Origin: Salinisphaera shabanensis E1L3A
GTDB taxonomy: Bacteria > Pseudomonadota > Gammaproteobacteria > Nevskiales > Salinisphaeraceae
Assembly: GCF_000215955.2 (NCBI RefSeq)
Contig: NZ_AFNV02000034.1
Coordinates: forward strand, 1 to 33,145
Direction: 5' to 3'
Length of the DNA stretch: 33,145 bases
A model generated the notes under the pieces. The model searched no databases, had not been told where the DNA came from, and was given only the letters and a program-made list of their open reading frames with translations. Made by a program: the position numbers and the translations under genes. The stretch's first letter is position 1. Every line of letters starts with the position of its first letter. Positions 1-7,881 of the stretch are shown one piece after another.

Positions 1-44
1 CGCGAAACGGCAACACGCCCTAACGTCAGAAATTTTCTGATCAT
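1..44 (-). CDS. 5' end of an unidentified gene, cut by the window edge
   Basis: An ATG at 44-42 on the minus strand follows a near-perfect Shine-Dalgarno sequence (AGGAGG, about 5 bases upstream). It opens a frame reading MIRKFLTLGRVAVS up to the window edge. The gene lies downstream of the serine-glyoxylate aminotransferase on the same strand, with a 114-base gap, so it may be co-transcribed with it. Fourteen residues are too few to name a family. The 15-base palindrome TCAGAAATTTTCTGA (26-40) falls inside this coding start, so it is probably coincidental. Confidence 0.5.
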   Translation of the reverse strand, partial: MIRKFLTLGRVAVS

Positions 45-158
45 GCTCTCCTCCTTTTATTTTATTTGTCTGGCACCCGACGGCGAGCGACCCCGAATCC
101 CCTCATGAATTCGCCAGGCAGGGCCGATTATGGAACTGGTATTTGTTGTTCAGGCCAC

Positions 159-1341
159 CTACGCCGCGCTGCCCGCGGTCTCGGCCAGATAATTCAGAGC
201 GGCCTGCACGCCACCCGGTTGGTAATCGATGCCGGCGCGCTGAAGGCCCATCTCAACGCCGCTGAGCGTGCCCGCGAGCGTGAGGTCGTTGAAGTCGCCG
301 AGATGGCCGATACGAAATGCCTTGCCCTTGAGCTTGGATAGCCCGGCGCCCAGGGACATATCGAAATCGTCGAGAATAATCCGGCGCAACGCGTCCGGAT
401 CGACCGAATCGGGCACCATCACCGCCGTGAGCGCACTCGAATACTCGTCGGGATTCATGCACACGATATCGAAGCCCCAGGCCTTGACCGCGCGTCGCGT
501 GGCCTCGGCATGGCGATCATGGCGCGCGAAAACATTATCGAGCCCTTCTTCCTCGAGCATGTCGATGGCTTCGCGCAGCCCGTAGAGCAGATTGGTGGCC
601 GGCGTGTACGGGAAGAAGCCGGAATCGTTCGGCCCCATCATGTCCTCCCAGTCCCAGTAGGAGCGCGGCTGGCTCGAAGCCTTGGCCGCTTCGAGTGCCT
701 TGTCGGACACGGCGTTGAAGCTCAGTCCCGGCGGCAGCATCAACCCTTTCTGCGAGCCGGAGACCGTGACGTCCACGCCCCAGGCGTCGTGTTCATAACG
801 GATCGAGCCGAGCGAGGAAATGGTGTCGACCAGCAGCAGCGCCGGGTGATCGGCGTTATCGATGGCTTTACGCACCTCGGCCACCCGGCTGGTTACGCCG
901 GTAGAGGTTTCGTTGTGCACCACGGCGACTGCCTTGATCTCGTGGTTCGTGTCCTCGGCCAGGCGTTTCTCCATCGCCGCCGGATCGGCGCCGCGACGCC
1001 AATCGCTTTCGATGAGCTCCGGCTCGAAACCCAGCCGCTGCGCCATGTTGCGCCAGAGCGTGGCGAAATGCCCGGTTTCAAACATGAGCACCTGGTCGCC
1101 CGGCGAAAGCGTATTCACCAGCGCCGCTTCCCACGCTCCGGTACCCGAAGCCGGGAAAAATAATGACCGGATTGGTGGTGCCGAAGATCGGCCGAATGCG
1201 TTCGAGCACGTCGGCGCCGAGCGCCTGGAAATCCGGCCCTCGGTGATCGATGGTCGGATACGACATCGCGTGCAGTACGCGATCGGGCACGTTGGTCGGC
1301 CCCGGAATCTGTAAAAAATGACGGCCGCTTCTATAACTCAC
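159..1341 (-). CDS. Serine-glyoxylate aminotransferase (class V, PLP), interrupted by one +1 frameshift
   Basis: This class V aminotransferase would convert L-serine and glyoxylate to hydroxypyruvate and glycine. The N-terminal part contains the family opening QIPGPTNVPDRVL. The rest contains the PLP-lysine segment SGSQKGLMLPPG (Lys codon near 749) and DTISSLGS. The two parts lie in different frames. Removing one base from the GGGAAAAA run at 1153-1160 restores IIFPASGTGAWEAAL and gives one protein of about 393 aa, the usual family length. I place the start at the GTG at 1341 because GGAGGAG lies 6 bases upstream; an upstream GTG at 1356 lies inside that ribosome-binding region. The enzyme belongs to the serine cycle of methylotrophs and to glyoxylate or photorespiratory-type metabolism. 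No other serine-cycle gene is visible here. It could be a true pseudogene or a base-calling error. Confidence 0.85.
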
Positions 1342-1499
1342 GCAATGCTCCTCCACACCACGGTTTCAATCGTCGCGCGCAGCCGACCTTGCCGGCCACG
1401 CGCTCGCGTAGTTCTTCGATCATCGTGCCCGACAGAATTGGCATGCCCCGCTCTTATTACGGCGCTCGGCAATCGGGCAGCGATGACCTGAATTGCAGC

Positions 1500-1620
1500 G
1501 CAGGCGAATCGAATAATGAATTCAATTTATATTTGGCAAAGACTAAGTTGGCCAATATTAATAATATCTTGCTGATTATAAAAATATTTTAATATAATTA
1601 AACTGAATTCAATTCCGATA
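1500..1620. promoter_or_regulatory. AT-rich divergent promoter region between aminotransferase and SDR
   Basis: The 1342-1764 gap holds no convincing gene. Inside it, 1551-1610 has only 10 G or C bases out of 60, in sharp contrast to its surroundings. The 11-mer TGAATTCAATT occurs at 1517-1527 and again at 1604-1614. The segment also has the palindromes TTGGCCAA (1548-1555) and AAAATATTTT (1581-1590). Perfect TATAAT hexamers lie on both strands (plus 1593-1598, minus 1580-1575), consistent with divergent promoters for the flanking genes. Confidence 0.5.
1569..1598 (+). promoter_or_regulatory. Candidate sigma-70 promoter for the SDR gene
   Basis: A perfect -10 TATAAT (1593-1598) sits 18 bases after a poor -35 TTGCTG (1569-1574). 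It would leave a leader of about 160 bases before the SDR start at 1765. Supported by sequence pattern only. Confidence 0.35.
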
Positions 1621-1764
1621 CTGCGGCACCATACGGCTAAGACTTTCGGTGTAGGCCGCTGCGCATAGGCGTTACAACAACCGCGTAATCGCCGGCAGAA
1701 CTGACGACACCGCCTCGACTGAGCTACTCTGACAAACCCATTACCTGCTCAAGAGGTTGAACGC

Positions 1765-2631
1765 ATGACGACGCTCGCGAACAAGACGCTTTTCATCTCC
1801 GGCGCCTCGCGCGGCATCGGTCTGGCGATCGCCCTGCGTGCGGCCGCCGACGGCGCGAATGTCGCCATTGCCGCCAAGACCGATACGCCGCACCCCAAGC
1901 TGCCGGGGACGATCTACACGGCAGCCGAGGAAATCGAGGCAGCCGGTGGCAAGGCGCTACCGATCGTCTGCGATATTCGTGAAGAAGATCAGGTGGACGC
2001 CGCGGTCAAACAGACTGCTGAGCACTTCGGCGGTATCGATATCTGCGTGAACAACGCCAGTGCGATCTCGCTGACCGGCACCGAAGAAACGCCGATGAAA
2101 CGCTACGATCTGATGAATCAGATCAACGCACGCGGCAGTTATCTGGTCAGCCAGAAATGTATTCCGTACTTGAAAAAGGCCGAGAACCCGCATGTGCTCA
2201 TGCTCTCGCCGCCCCTGGACATGAAACCGAAATGGTTCGGCCCGCATGTGGCCTACTCGATCGCCAAGTACGGCATGAGCCTGTGCGTACTCGGCATGGC
2301 CGAGGAGTTTGCCGAGGAAGGCATTGCCTTCAACGCGCTCTGGCCGCGTACCGGCATCGCCACCGCGGCGATCAATCTCATCGGCGGCGAAGAGATGATG
2401 GCGCATTGTCGCAAGCCGGAAATCATGGCCGACGCGGCCCACATCATCCTCACCCGAAACAGCCGCGATTTCACCGGTCGTTTCTGTATGGACGATGTGC
2501 TGTTGCATGAAAACGGCGTCGACAACTTCGACCAGTACGCCGTGGACCCAACCAAGGAACTCTGGCCCGATTTCTTCGTACCGGACGACGTACCGCCGCC
2601 GCCCGGCTCCATGGGCAACCGAACCGACTAG
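1765..2631 (+). CDS. HSDL2-like short-chain dehydrogenase/reductase
   Basis: This is a 288-aa NAD(P)-dependent oxidoreductase of the classical SDR fold. It has the glycine-rich cofactor loop GASRGIG (13-19), NNAS (96-99), and the catalytic pair in YSIAK (Tyr164, Lys168) with Ser148 in the expected place. The segment PKWFGPHVAYSIAKYGMS and the following CVLGMAEE are characteristic of the HSDL2-like branch rather than FabG. The start has AAGAGG upstream at suitable spacing. The C-terminus ends in a proline-rich tail. It is monocistronic and converges on the porin gene. The substrate is unknown; relatives are annotated as acyl or terpenoid alcohol dehydrogenases, and I see nothing that ties it to the aromatic island. 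Confidence 0.85.
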   Translation: MTTLANKTLFISGASRGIGLAIALRAAADGANVAIAAKTDTPHPKLPGTIYTAAEEIEAAGGKALPIVCDIREEDQVDAAVKQTAEHFGGIDICVNNASAISLTGTEETPMKRYDLMNQINARGSYLVSQKCIPYLKKAENPHVLMLSPPLDMKPKWFGPHVAYSIAKYGMSLCVLGMAEEFAEEGIAFNALWPRTGIATAAINLIGGEEMMAHCRKPEIMADAAHIILTRNSRDFTGRFCMDDVLLHENGVDNFDQYAVDPTKELWPDFFVPDDVPPPPGSMGNRTD

Positions 2632-2643
2632 GCCCGGTGCCTG

Positions 2644-2677
2644 GCATGCCCGGCGACCCATCGGCCGCCGGGCATGC
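2644..2677. terminator. Inverted repeat between convergent genes, probable bidirectional terminator
   Basis: Perfect 12-base arms GCATGCCCGGCG (2644-2655) and CGCCGGGCATGC (2666-2677) flank a 10-base loop. The hairpin fills the 51-base gap between the convergent SDR and porin stops. There is no clear T tract on either side, so termination efficiency is uncertain. Confidence 0.6.
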
Positions 2678-2682
2678 TGTCG

Positions 2683-4053
2683 CTAAAAGCTGACGATCGC
2701 GATGACCTGCGAATAGATGTTGGTATCGTCATCGCCGAGTTGTGTGCCGCCTTCAGCCGCCGAGTTGTCGGCGCTATAAAAGCCGACCAACGGGCTGATC
2801 ACGAGATGCTCGTTGACGACCCACTGGGCATAGAGGTCGAACTCGTTGCCATCCAGGAAACCGTCGCCTGCATTGTCGAACTGGAAGAACAGCGCCCCCA
2901 GCTCAACAGTGTCCGAGGGCGCAAGCGTTAGGCCGACGTGGTGTACATCGGTATCGCTGTTGAATGGTCCGGCATAGTTGGCCGCGACCTCACCCTGGAA
3001 CCAGGTGCCGTAGCCGCGATTAAAGCCGAAGAACAACGGGTCGAAGCCGCCCGAGAAGCTCGAGAAGCGATAGCTCAGCTTCGGTGACCACGGCATGTCG
3101 GCAAAGGTCCAGCCGGCTTCGCCGTACCAGGCATGATCATCGCCGTCGCCGAGGTAATCGTCGCCGTTGTCCTGGTCGACATACTCGCCCGACAGGAACA
3201 GATTCTCGACCCCGAGACTGCCATTGGCACGAACGGCCACCGTCTTCTGGCCGTCGCGATGCTGATAGCCGAGGAATTCGGCCGATTCGTCGTCGACGTC
3301 CAGGCCCTCGAGATAAGTCACGCCGACGGTGCCGTAGGCCTCGCTGCGATACTCCAGATTGGCGCCGGCCAGTTCCATTTCAGCCTGGGCCTTGTTGTCG
3401 GACTCCAGCCAGAAACCATCGAAATGAAAACCGGTCTCGCCGCCTAAACGCAAGATGGCGGTCTTGTCGAATGCCTTGCGTGCTGCCAGCCAGTAGGCGC
3501 CGCCACGGCTGAGCCCGTTGGGTGCGATGCCGGCATCGGCGAGCGGTTGGAACCCCTCACCGAAGTTCAACGAGTCGCCGTTGATGAGAAAGCCATCGCC
3601 AATGGTGAAACTCTGGCTACCAAAAGACAGGTCGATGCCGTCTTCACCCAGCCACGGCACCAGATCGCCCGAGGTCCAGCCAATATAGGCATCTTCGACC
3701 TGGGTGTCTTCTTCCTTGCCGGTGGAAAAGCCGCCGGCATCGCCGTCGCCGCGGGTGGCAGAACTCAGCAGATTGAAGGCGCCGTATACGCTGCCTGCCC
3801 CATCGAGCGACTGCGCCGCACTCAGGCCGTACTTGGCATAGCCTTCCTGCCAGGTCGGGCTGGCGTCTTCTTCGATGAGAACCTGGTTATAGGCCTTCTG
3901 ACTGTTGAACACGCCCACGGCCGCTTCGAAGTCAAAGTTGAGTAGCGTGTCATCGCTTTCGTACAAGGTATAAGCGCCGGCCTGGACCGAGCCCAGCAAC
4001 GCTGTTCCGGCAAGCGCAATTCGAGCCACGCGCCGGCTGCTTGATGTCTTCAT
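2683..4053 (-). CDS. Outer-membrane beta-barrel (porin-like) protein of the amine dehydrogenase operon
   Basis: This is a 456-aa protein with a signal peptide (MKTSSSRR, a hydrophobic stretch, then a cut near VQAGA-Y). The body has alternating aromatic and polar strands and many Asp and Gly residues, and the last residues are VIAIVSF. The C-terminal Phe is the usual outer-membrane barrel signature. The start at 4053 is chosen because AAGGGGG lies just upstream; an in-frame upstream start would add 18 residues that are not signal-like. It is the last gene of the TTQ amine dehydrogenase operon, 71 bases after the cytochrome gene. A role in letting aromatic amines or acids cross the outer membrane is inferred from position only. 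The high acidic content suits a saline habitat. Confidence 0.7.
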   Translation of the reverse strand: MKTSSSRRVARIALAGTALLGSVQAGAYTLYESDDTLLNFDFEAAVGVFNSQKAYNQVLIEEDASPTWQEGYAKYGLSAAQSLDGAGSVYGAFNLLSSATRGDGDAGGFSTGKEEDTQVEDAYIGWTSGDLVPWLGEDGIDLSFGSQSFTIGDGFLINGDSLNFGEGFQPLADAGIAPNGLSRGGAYWLAARKAFDKTAILRLGGETGFHFDGFWLESDNKAQAEMELAGANLEYRSEAYGTVGVTYLEGLDVDDESAEFLGYQHRDGQKTVAVRANGSLGVENLFLSGEYVDQDNGDDYLGDGDDHAWYGEAGWTFADMPWSPKLSYRFSSFSGGFDPLFFGFNRGYGTWFQGEVAANYAGPFNSDTDVHHVGLTLAPSDTVELGALFFQFDNAGDGFLDGNEFDLYAQWVVNEHLVISPLVGFYSADNSAAEGGTQLGDDDTNIYSQVIAIVSF

Positions 4054-4071
4054 GAATCCCCCTTGGATGAT

Positions 4072-4087
4072 GGGCGCTACAGCGCCC
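4072..4087. repeat. Intercistronic hairpin GGGCGCT-AC-AGCGCCC
   Basis: Seven-base perfect arms are separated by two bases, within the 71-base gap between the cytochrome and porin genes. There is no T tract. It may be an RNA processing or stability element that sets porin expression relative to the upstream genes. Confidence 0.4.
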
Positions 4088-4124
4088 GGTTTGATAGCTG
4101 ACCTCACATGGCCGGGCCGGCTTT

Positions 4125-4664
4125 CTAGGGCCGGTCCTCAAGACCGTCGCGAACAGCAATCTGCTGGTCGCGCATGCGCTGCAGCAACACATCGCGCGTG
4201 GCGTCGATCTGTTCCAGCGGCTTCGCTCGCAGGGCTGCGACTTCGGTCGCGCTATACGGCTGAAAATCCGTTGGCGTGCTGTCGCCAGCGATATCGCTGG
4301 TGAGCATCCAGTTCATCAACGCCGCCAATTGCGCATCGGTAAAACCGGACAACGAGACCCCCGGTACGCGAACAAGAAACTCGCGGCCCCCTTCAACTTC
4401 AAGAAAATGACCCACGAAATCCTTCATCCGCGGCACATCGTTCTTACGGGAGCCCTCGCCATCGACCCGATGACAGCCCGAACATTGGAGCTGGTAATTC
4501 ACCTGCGGCCGATAGCCAGCCTGGCGCGGTGTCAATGCCGGCACTTCGTTGCCGGGCGCCGGTCTATTGTCGGGGCCCGGCAGGCTTTGGGCTGACGCGA
4601 GCCCGCCCCCGAGCAGGCTCGCGCAGCCCAGTACCGCCGCAGCTGTGAGCAGGCGAACTTGCAT
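4125..4664 (-). CDS. Periplasmic monoheme c-type cytochrome
   Basis: This 179-aa protein has an N-terminal signal peptide (cut likely after GGGLASA) and one heme c site, CSGCH (Cys61-His65). Met80 in DVPRM is a plausible sixth ligand. It begins 3 bases after the small-subunit stop, so it belongs to the amine dehydrogenase operon. Periplasmic TTQ dehydrogenases pass electrons to a cupredoxin (azurin or amicyanin) or a cytochrome. No cupredoxin gene is present, so this protein is the natural candidate acceptor (inference). It has only one CxxCH, so it is not the diheme TTQ-maturation enzyme MauG. The long C-terminal region after about residue 115 has no motif I recognise. Confidence 0.85.
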   Translation of the reverse strand: MQVRLLTAAAVLGCASLLGGGLASAQSLPGPDNRPAPGNEVPALTPRQAGYRPQVNYQLQCSGCHRVDGEGSRKNDVPRMKDFVGHFLEVEGGREFLVRVPGVSLSGFTDAQLAALMNWMLTSDIAGDSTPTDFQPYSATEVAALRAKPLEQIDATRDVLLQRMRDQQIAVRDGLEDRP

Positions 4665-4667
4665 CGC

Positions 4668-5192
4668 TTAGCTGGCCACGTCCCGAATGGTGGCGATCGT
4701 GCAGTTATAGGTCAGGTGCTCGGCGCCCAGACACCAGTTGATGTCGTTGTTGTTGAACGGCCGATAGAGCGGCTGCTCACTGTCGTTGCGATTACAAGCG
4801 CACTGGCCGCAGGCCTGCTTGCCGCAGCAATCGTTGTAGGCAATGACATAGTCGCGACCGTCGGCCGGGTTGTGGCAAGTGCCGACCCAGGTGACTTCGG
4901 ATACATCGGTGCCCGGCGGGCAGGCATTGATCGTGCCGCCGCAACAGGTACACAGAAAGCCGTCGACCGAGCAGTAGCGCCAATAGTCACAGCTTTGCGG
5001 GTCGCCCGGATCGCCGGGTGTACCCGGCTCGGCCGCGTGCGCATTACCGCTGCTGCGGTCCACCGGCAGGATCAACGGCAGTGCACTGCCCACGACGACC
5101 CAGGACCCGAAGCGTACCAACGCATTACGGCGCGAAGTCGAATACGCGACGTGACGGGTCGAGCGCTCGAAGAAACGATCTAGAAATTTCAT
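4668..5192 (-). CDS. aauA: TTQ-dependent amine dehydrogenase, small subunit (AauA/MauA type)
   Basis: This is the 174-aa catalytic subunit that carries tryptophan tryptophylquinone. Trp102 (EVTWVG) and Trp153 (DINWCLGAE) are 51 residues apart, exactly as the two TTQ tryptophans are in methylamine dehydrogenase (57 and 108). Asp77 and Asp121 fall at the positions of Asp32 and Asp76 there. The N-terminus has a twin-arginine signal (TSRRNALVRFG plus a hydrophobic stretch), so the protein is exported folded. The mature part has 14 cysteines, two more than I recall for the Paracoccus protein, in LCTCC and QACGQC. I prefer an aromatic amine dehydrogenase to methylamine dehydrogenase because of the neighbouring phenylacetate genes. 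The family is secure; the substrate is inferred. Confidence 0.9.
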   Translation of the reverse strand: MKFLDRFFERSTRHVAYSTSRRNALVRFGSWVVVGSALPLILPVDRSSGNAHAAEPGTPGDPGDPQSCDYWRYCSVDGFLCTCCGGTINACPPGTDVSEVTWVGTCHNPADGRDYVIAYNDCCGKQACGQCACNRNDSEQPLYRPFNNNDINWCLGAEHLTYNCTIATIRDVAS

Positions 5193-5207
5193 GGTGTCCC
5201 CCGGTGA

Positions 5208-5807
5208 TTAGTGCGCTGCACGCTTTTGGCCGTGCATGTATTCCTGTAGCGAGCCCACGCCCATGGACTGGGCTTCGAACAGGCTTTCGAGGTGTTCGCG
5301 ATTGTTGACCAGCCCCTTGGCACGCAGCACGCCGTCGGCGTCGATGAGCACGGCATAAGGCAGTTTGCCGATCTGGTAGGTCATTCCGATTTCGGGCCCG
5401 ACGACATAGGTCGCATCTTCAAGACCGTGCTCACGCACCAGCGTCTGCTGCGATGCGGCGTCGCCGTCACTGACATAGACCACGTCCAGATCGCGACGAT
5501 AGCTGCGCGCCAGCGAGCGCAGACTCGGCAACAGCGACTTGCAGATCGGACAGGTGGGCGACATGAAGAACAGCAGCTGGCCTTTTTCGCCCTTGTAACC
5601 GACGTTCACCGGCCGCTCATGGCGATCCATGGCGGTGACCTGCGGCGCGGGGCTGTTCACCGCTACGCCCTTGTCGAGCATGAGCGCGCCCGCGGGTGCA
5701 ATACGCGAGTGCAAGACACCCACCTGACGCACCAATGCCATGACCACGAAGGCCAAGGCGACGACCACGATCCAGAGCAGAATCTGGGATAACACAGCGA
5801 CATCCAT
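5208..5807 (-). CDS. aauD: MauD/AauD-like thiol-disulfide protein for amine dehydrogenase maturation
   Basis: This 199-aa protein has one N-terminal membrane segment (about residues 5-28) and a periplasmic thioredoxin-like domain with the active-site motif CPIC (Cys86, Cys89) in FFMSPTCPICKS. MauD proteins are needed to form the many disulfides of the small subunit; without them the subunit is degraded. The gene sits 15 bases before the small-subunit gene and 2 bases after the MauE-like gene, the conserved E-D-A order. Confidence 0.88.
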   Translation of the reverse strand: MDVAVLSQILLWIVVVALAFVVMALVRQVGVLHSRIAPAGALMLDKGVAVNSPAPQVTAMDRHERPVNVGYKGEKGQLLFFMSPTCPICKSLLPSLRSLARSYRRDLDVVYVSDGDAASQQTLVREHGLEDATYVVGPEIGMTYQIGKLPYAVLIDADGVLRAKGLVNNREHLESLFEAQSMGVGSLQEYMHGQKRAAH

Positions 5808-5809
5808 GA

Positions 5810-6346
5810 CTATCTCCCGGAGAGCGACTTCAAGCGCGGCTGATTGCTCAGCAGCCCTTCAGTCGCGGTGTAAAGAATGAGAACGGCCGCCACACTGGCG
5901 CCGATCAGAAACAGGCCGAATCCGTGTAGCGCAATCGCTCCCACAGGCAGGGCCGCCAGCACGGCCATAACAATCAACACGCCGTTGCGTACCAGCAGCG
6001 CGCTCGACAACGGCCGCTCGAGACCGGGCCCGCTGCAGCCACAATCGATATCGCGACGCCCGCGCCAGAGGTTGATCGAAATCGCCCCGGTATACAGCGC
6101 GAGTAACAGCGCCGCAGCGGCAGCCGCCCAGGCCCGCAAGCCGGGCACGAGCAGTGCCACCGCGATCACGATCTCGACTATGGGCAGCGCCCGCGCGGCC
6201 ATCGCGACCGCCGTACCGGAGAGCAGCGCATAGTCATCAATCTGACGCGCAAAGCGATGCGGCGCACGCAACTTATGGCTGGCGCCGGTAAACAGAATCA
6301 CCGCCAGCACCAGCGAACAGGACACAGCAACAATCGGGTGAATCAT
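5810..6346 (-). CDS. aauE: MauE/AauE-like membrane protein, DoxX-type fold
   Basis: This 178-aa protein has about four hydrophobic helices and a CGC motif in DIDCGCSGPG between helices 2 and 3. That matches the MauE family, which acts with MauD in export or disulfide maturation of the TTQ small subunit. It starts 8 bases after the large-subunit stop, and its own stop is 2 bases before the next gene, so the genes are tightly coupled. Similar MauE/DoxX proteins occur elsewhere, but the position fixes the assignment. Confidence 0.87.
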   Translation of the reverse strand: MIHPIVAVSCSLVLAVILFTGASHKLRAPHRFARQIDDYALLSGTAVAMAARALPIVEIVIAVALLVPGLRAWAAAAAALLLALYTGAISINLWRGRRDIDCGCSGPGLERPLSSALLVRNGVLIVMAVLAALPVGAIALHGFGLFLIGASVAAVLILYTATEGLLSNQPRLKSLSGR

Positions 6347-6354
6347 CTCGCCCC

Positions 6355-7500
6355 CTAGTGGCTGCTGAGCACCAGTGCCGGTATCGCACTGATGCCATCC
6401 ACGGTATGCATGTATTCCATCTTGGTCAGATCGAACACATCGAGACCGCCGTCGATGTTCACACCCAGCAGCAACGGCGCGTCGTCGGATGTGGCATTCA
6501 TGCTCCAGACATAGTTTTCGGTCTTGAGCTCGCCAACCTTCTCGTGGGTATCGAGATCGAACGCCCAGATGGTATCGCTGGGGTCTTCCCAGTTGCGATC
6601 GCCGTGATCCTTGTGCACCAGCACATACAGCTGGTTGAGCGCCGGCGAGATGGTCATCAGCTGCCAGCCGCCCACGCCCCAGCCCGCTTCACGCTGGGCA
6701 TCCGTGAACAACGACCAGCGTTTGCCTGTTTTCGGCGTCTCACCCGATACATCGATCGGCTGAATCACGCCGTCGAGCGTGGTGAAGTAATACATATCGC
6801 CGTTACGCGCGGCGCGTTCGTTCATCGCGGTTTCGTTCGGGTCGAAGAACTGCGTGCGTACGCGTGAGACTTCATGACCGCTATCGTCGAGTTTGACGCG
6901 CTGGAACGTACCATCGCCACAAACCGAGCCGAACGCGCGCTTGCCGATCGGGTAGTTGAGCACGCAGCCGGCGATATCGATCTCGCTGGCGACGCTCTGG
7001 TTCTTGGTATCGACCACCGTCACCGAAGTCGACGGCGTGAAGTTGTAGATATAGACGAAGCGATCATCGCCGCTCATGGTCAGCATGTTGCGTTCCATGA
7101 GGATATTGGCGCGCTTTTTGGGAATCTCGACTTCCCATTCCGATTCCAGCGTCTGCGTATCCCAGGCCGTGAGCACATCGGTGCGCTCGCCACGTACGCC
7201 GCGTGACCAGAACGTATCGGCCGAATAAAGCCGGCTATCATCGTGGGATAACACCGACGGCGCGAGATAGCCGGTCGGAATCATGCCCAGCATTTTCTTT
7301 TCTTCAGGGTCAACGACCACCACCTTGCCGGTGGTGGCGTTATCGAACTGGGTATCGATGATGTAGGCGCGATGCGGGCCCGGCTTATCGAGCGTCACCG
7401 TGCCGATTTCGTCGGGCGGCAGCTGCGACCACGCACTGGCACTCCAGGCCAGCGCCGCCATCGCGGCAACACCACCGGCACGAAACAGTCGTTTGTTCAT
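6355..7500 (-). CDS. aauB: TTQ-dependent amine dehydrogenase, large subunit (AauB/MauB type)
   Basis: This 381-aa protein has a Sec signal peptide (MNKRLFRAGG onward, cut near SAWSQ) followed by a seven-bladed beta-propeller. Recognisable segments are GKVVVVDPEEKKMLGMIPTG, YSADTFWSRGVRGERTDV and GYLAPSVLSHDDSRLY. It pairs with the small subunit as an alpha2-beta2 periplasmic enzyme that oxidises primary amines to aldehydes and ammonia. It heads a six-gene operon; the B-E-D-A order is that of the aau and mau clusters. Phenylethylamine, tyramine or dopamine are the likely substrates, inferred from the phenylacetate and homoprotocatechuate genes in the window. No mauF or mauG homologue lies in the window. 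Confidence 0.88.
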   Translation of the reverse strand: MNKRLFRAGGVAAMAALAWSASAWSQLPPDEIGTVTLDKPGPHRAYIIDTQFDNATTGKVVVVDPEEKKMLGMIPTGYLAPSVLSHDDSRLYSADTFWSRGVRGERTDVLTAWDTQTLESEWEVEIPKKRANILMERNMLTMSGDDRFVYIYNFTPSTSVTVVDTKNQSVASEIDIAGCVLNYPIGKRAFGSVCGDGTFQRVKLDDSGHEVSRVRTQFFDPNETAMNERAARNGDMYYFTTLDGVIQPIDVSGETPKTGKRWSLFTDAQREAGWGVGGWQLMTISPALNQLYVLVHKDHGDRNWEDPSDTIWAFDLDTHEKVGELKTENYVWSMNATSDDAPLLLGVNIDGGLDVFDLTKMEYMHTVDGISAIPALVLSSH

Positions 7501-7794
7501 AGTCGTTCCTCGCTTGAGCTGTTCGATGCGAACGGTCGTAGCGCCTGGGAACGCCGCGCCGATCGAATAAGCCGGTGCGTTCGCCGCCCCGAGCGGCGCC
7601 CCCCCCCGATACGTCCTCTCGCCTGTTACAGCGATTCATCAAGACTGCGCCGACGCGTGCAGTAGCCGCATGTCCGCCGGTGCAATTCGGTTTGTCGTGA
7701 CGTGCATCAAGGCATGCTTATTTCCAGCTGTGATAGCCCGTGCGGGCCATACCGCCCGACGCCGCCGTCGAGCCGTTGACGACTTCACAGCATG
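7501..7794. other. Upstream region of the amine dehydrogenase operon, no gene seen
   Basis: About 290 bases separate the large-subunit start from the terminator of the PQQ dehydrogenase gene, so the operon must have its own promoter here. No convincing -35/-10 pair or sigma-54 motif was found. A run of nine C (7599-7607) follows the hairpin-forming GCCGCCCCGAGCGGC; this run is prone to length errors. Confidence 0.4.
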
Positions 7795-7830
7795 AAAAAC
7801 GGGCCGGTCTTCACAAGAAAACCGGCCCGT
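7795..7830 (-). terminator. Rho-independent terminator of the aldehyde/alcohol dehydrogenase operon
   Basis: Perfect 10-base arms ACCGGCCCGT (7821-7830) and ACGGGCCGGT (7799-7808) enclose a 12-base loop. On the minus strand the stem is followed by TTTTT (plus-strand A at 7795-7799). It lies about 50 bases after the PQQ dehydrogenase stop and separates that operon from the amine dehydrogenase operon. Confidence 0.9.
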
Positions 7831-7881
7831 GAATCGCCTTACGCGCATCAGAACGCGCGCCCTGATGGCGGCACTAATACC

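Noticed and set aside
26-40. 15-base palindrome TCAGAAATTTTCTGA as an operator
   Set aside because: It lies inside the first codons of a frame with a strong ribosome-binding site, so coding sequence explains it well enough.
4668-7500. Methylamine dehydrogenase as part of a methylotrophy island with the serine-glyoxylate aminotransferase
   Set aside because: No other serine-cycle, mauF or mauG gene is seen, and the neighbours serve phenylacetate and homoprotocatechuate. The assignment is contextual, so some doubt remains.
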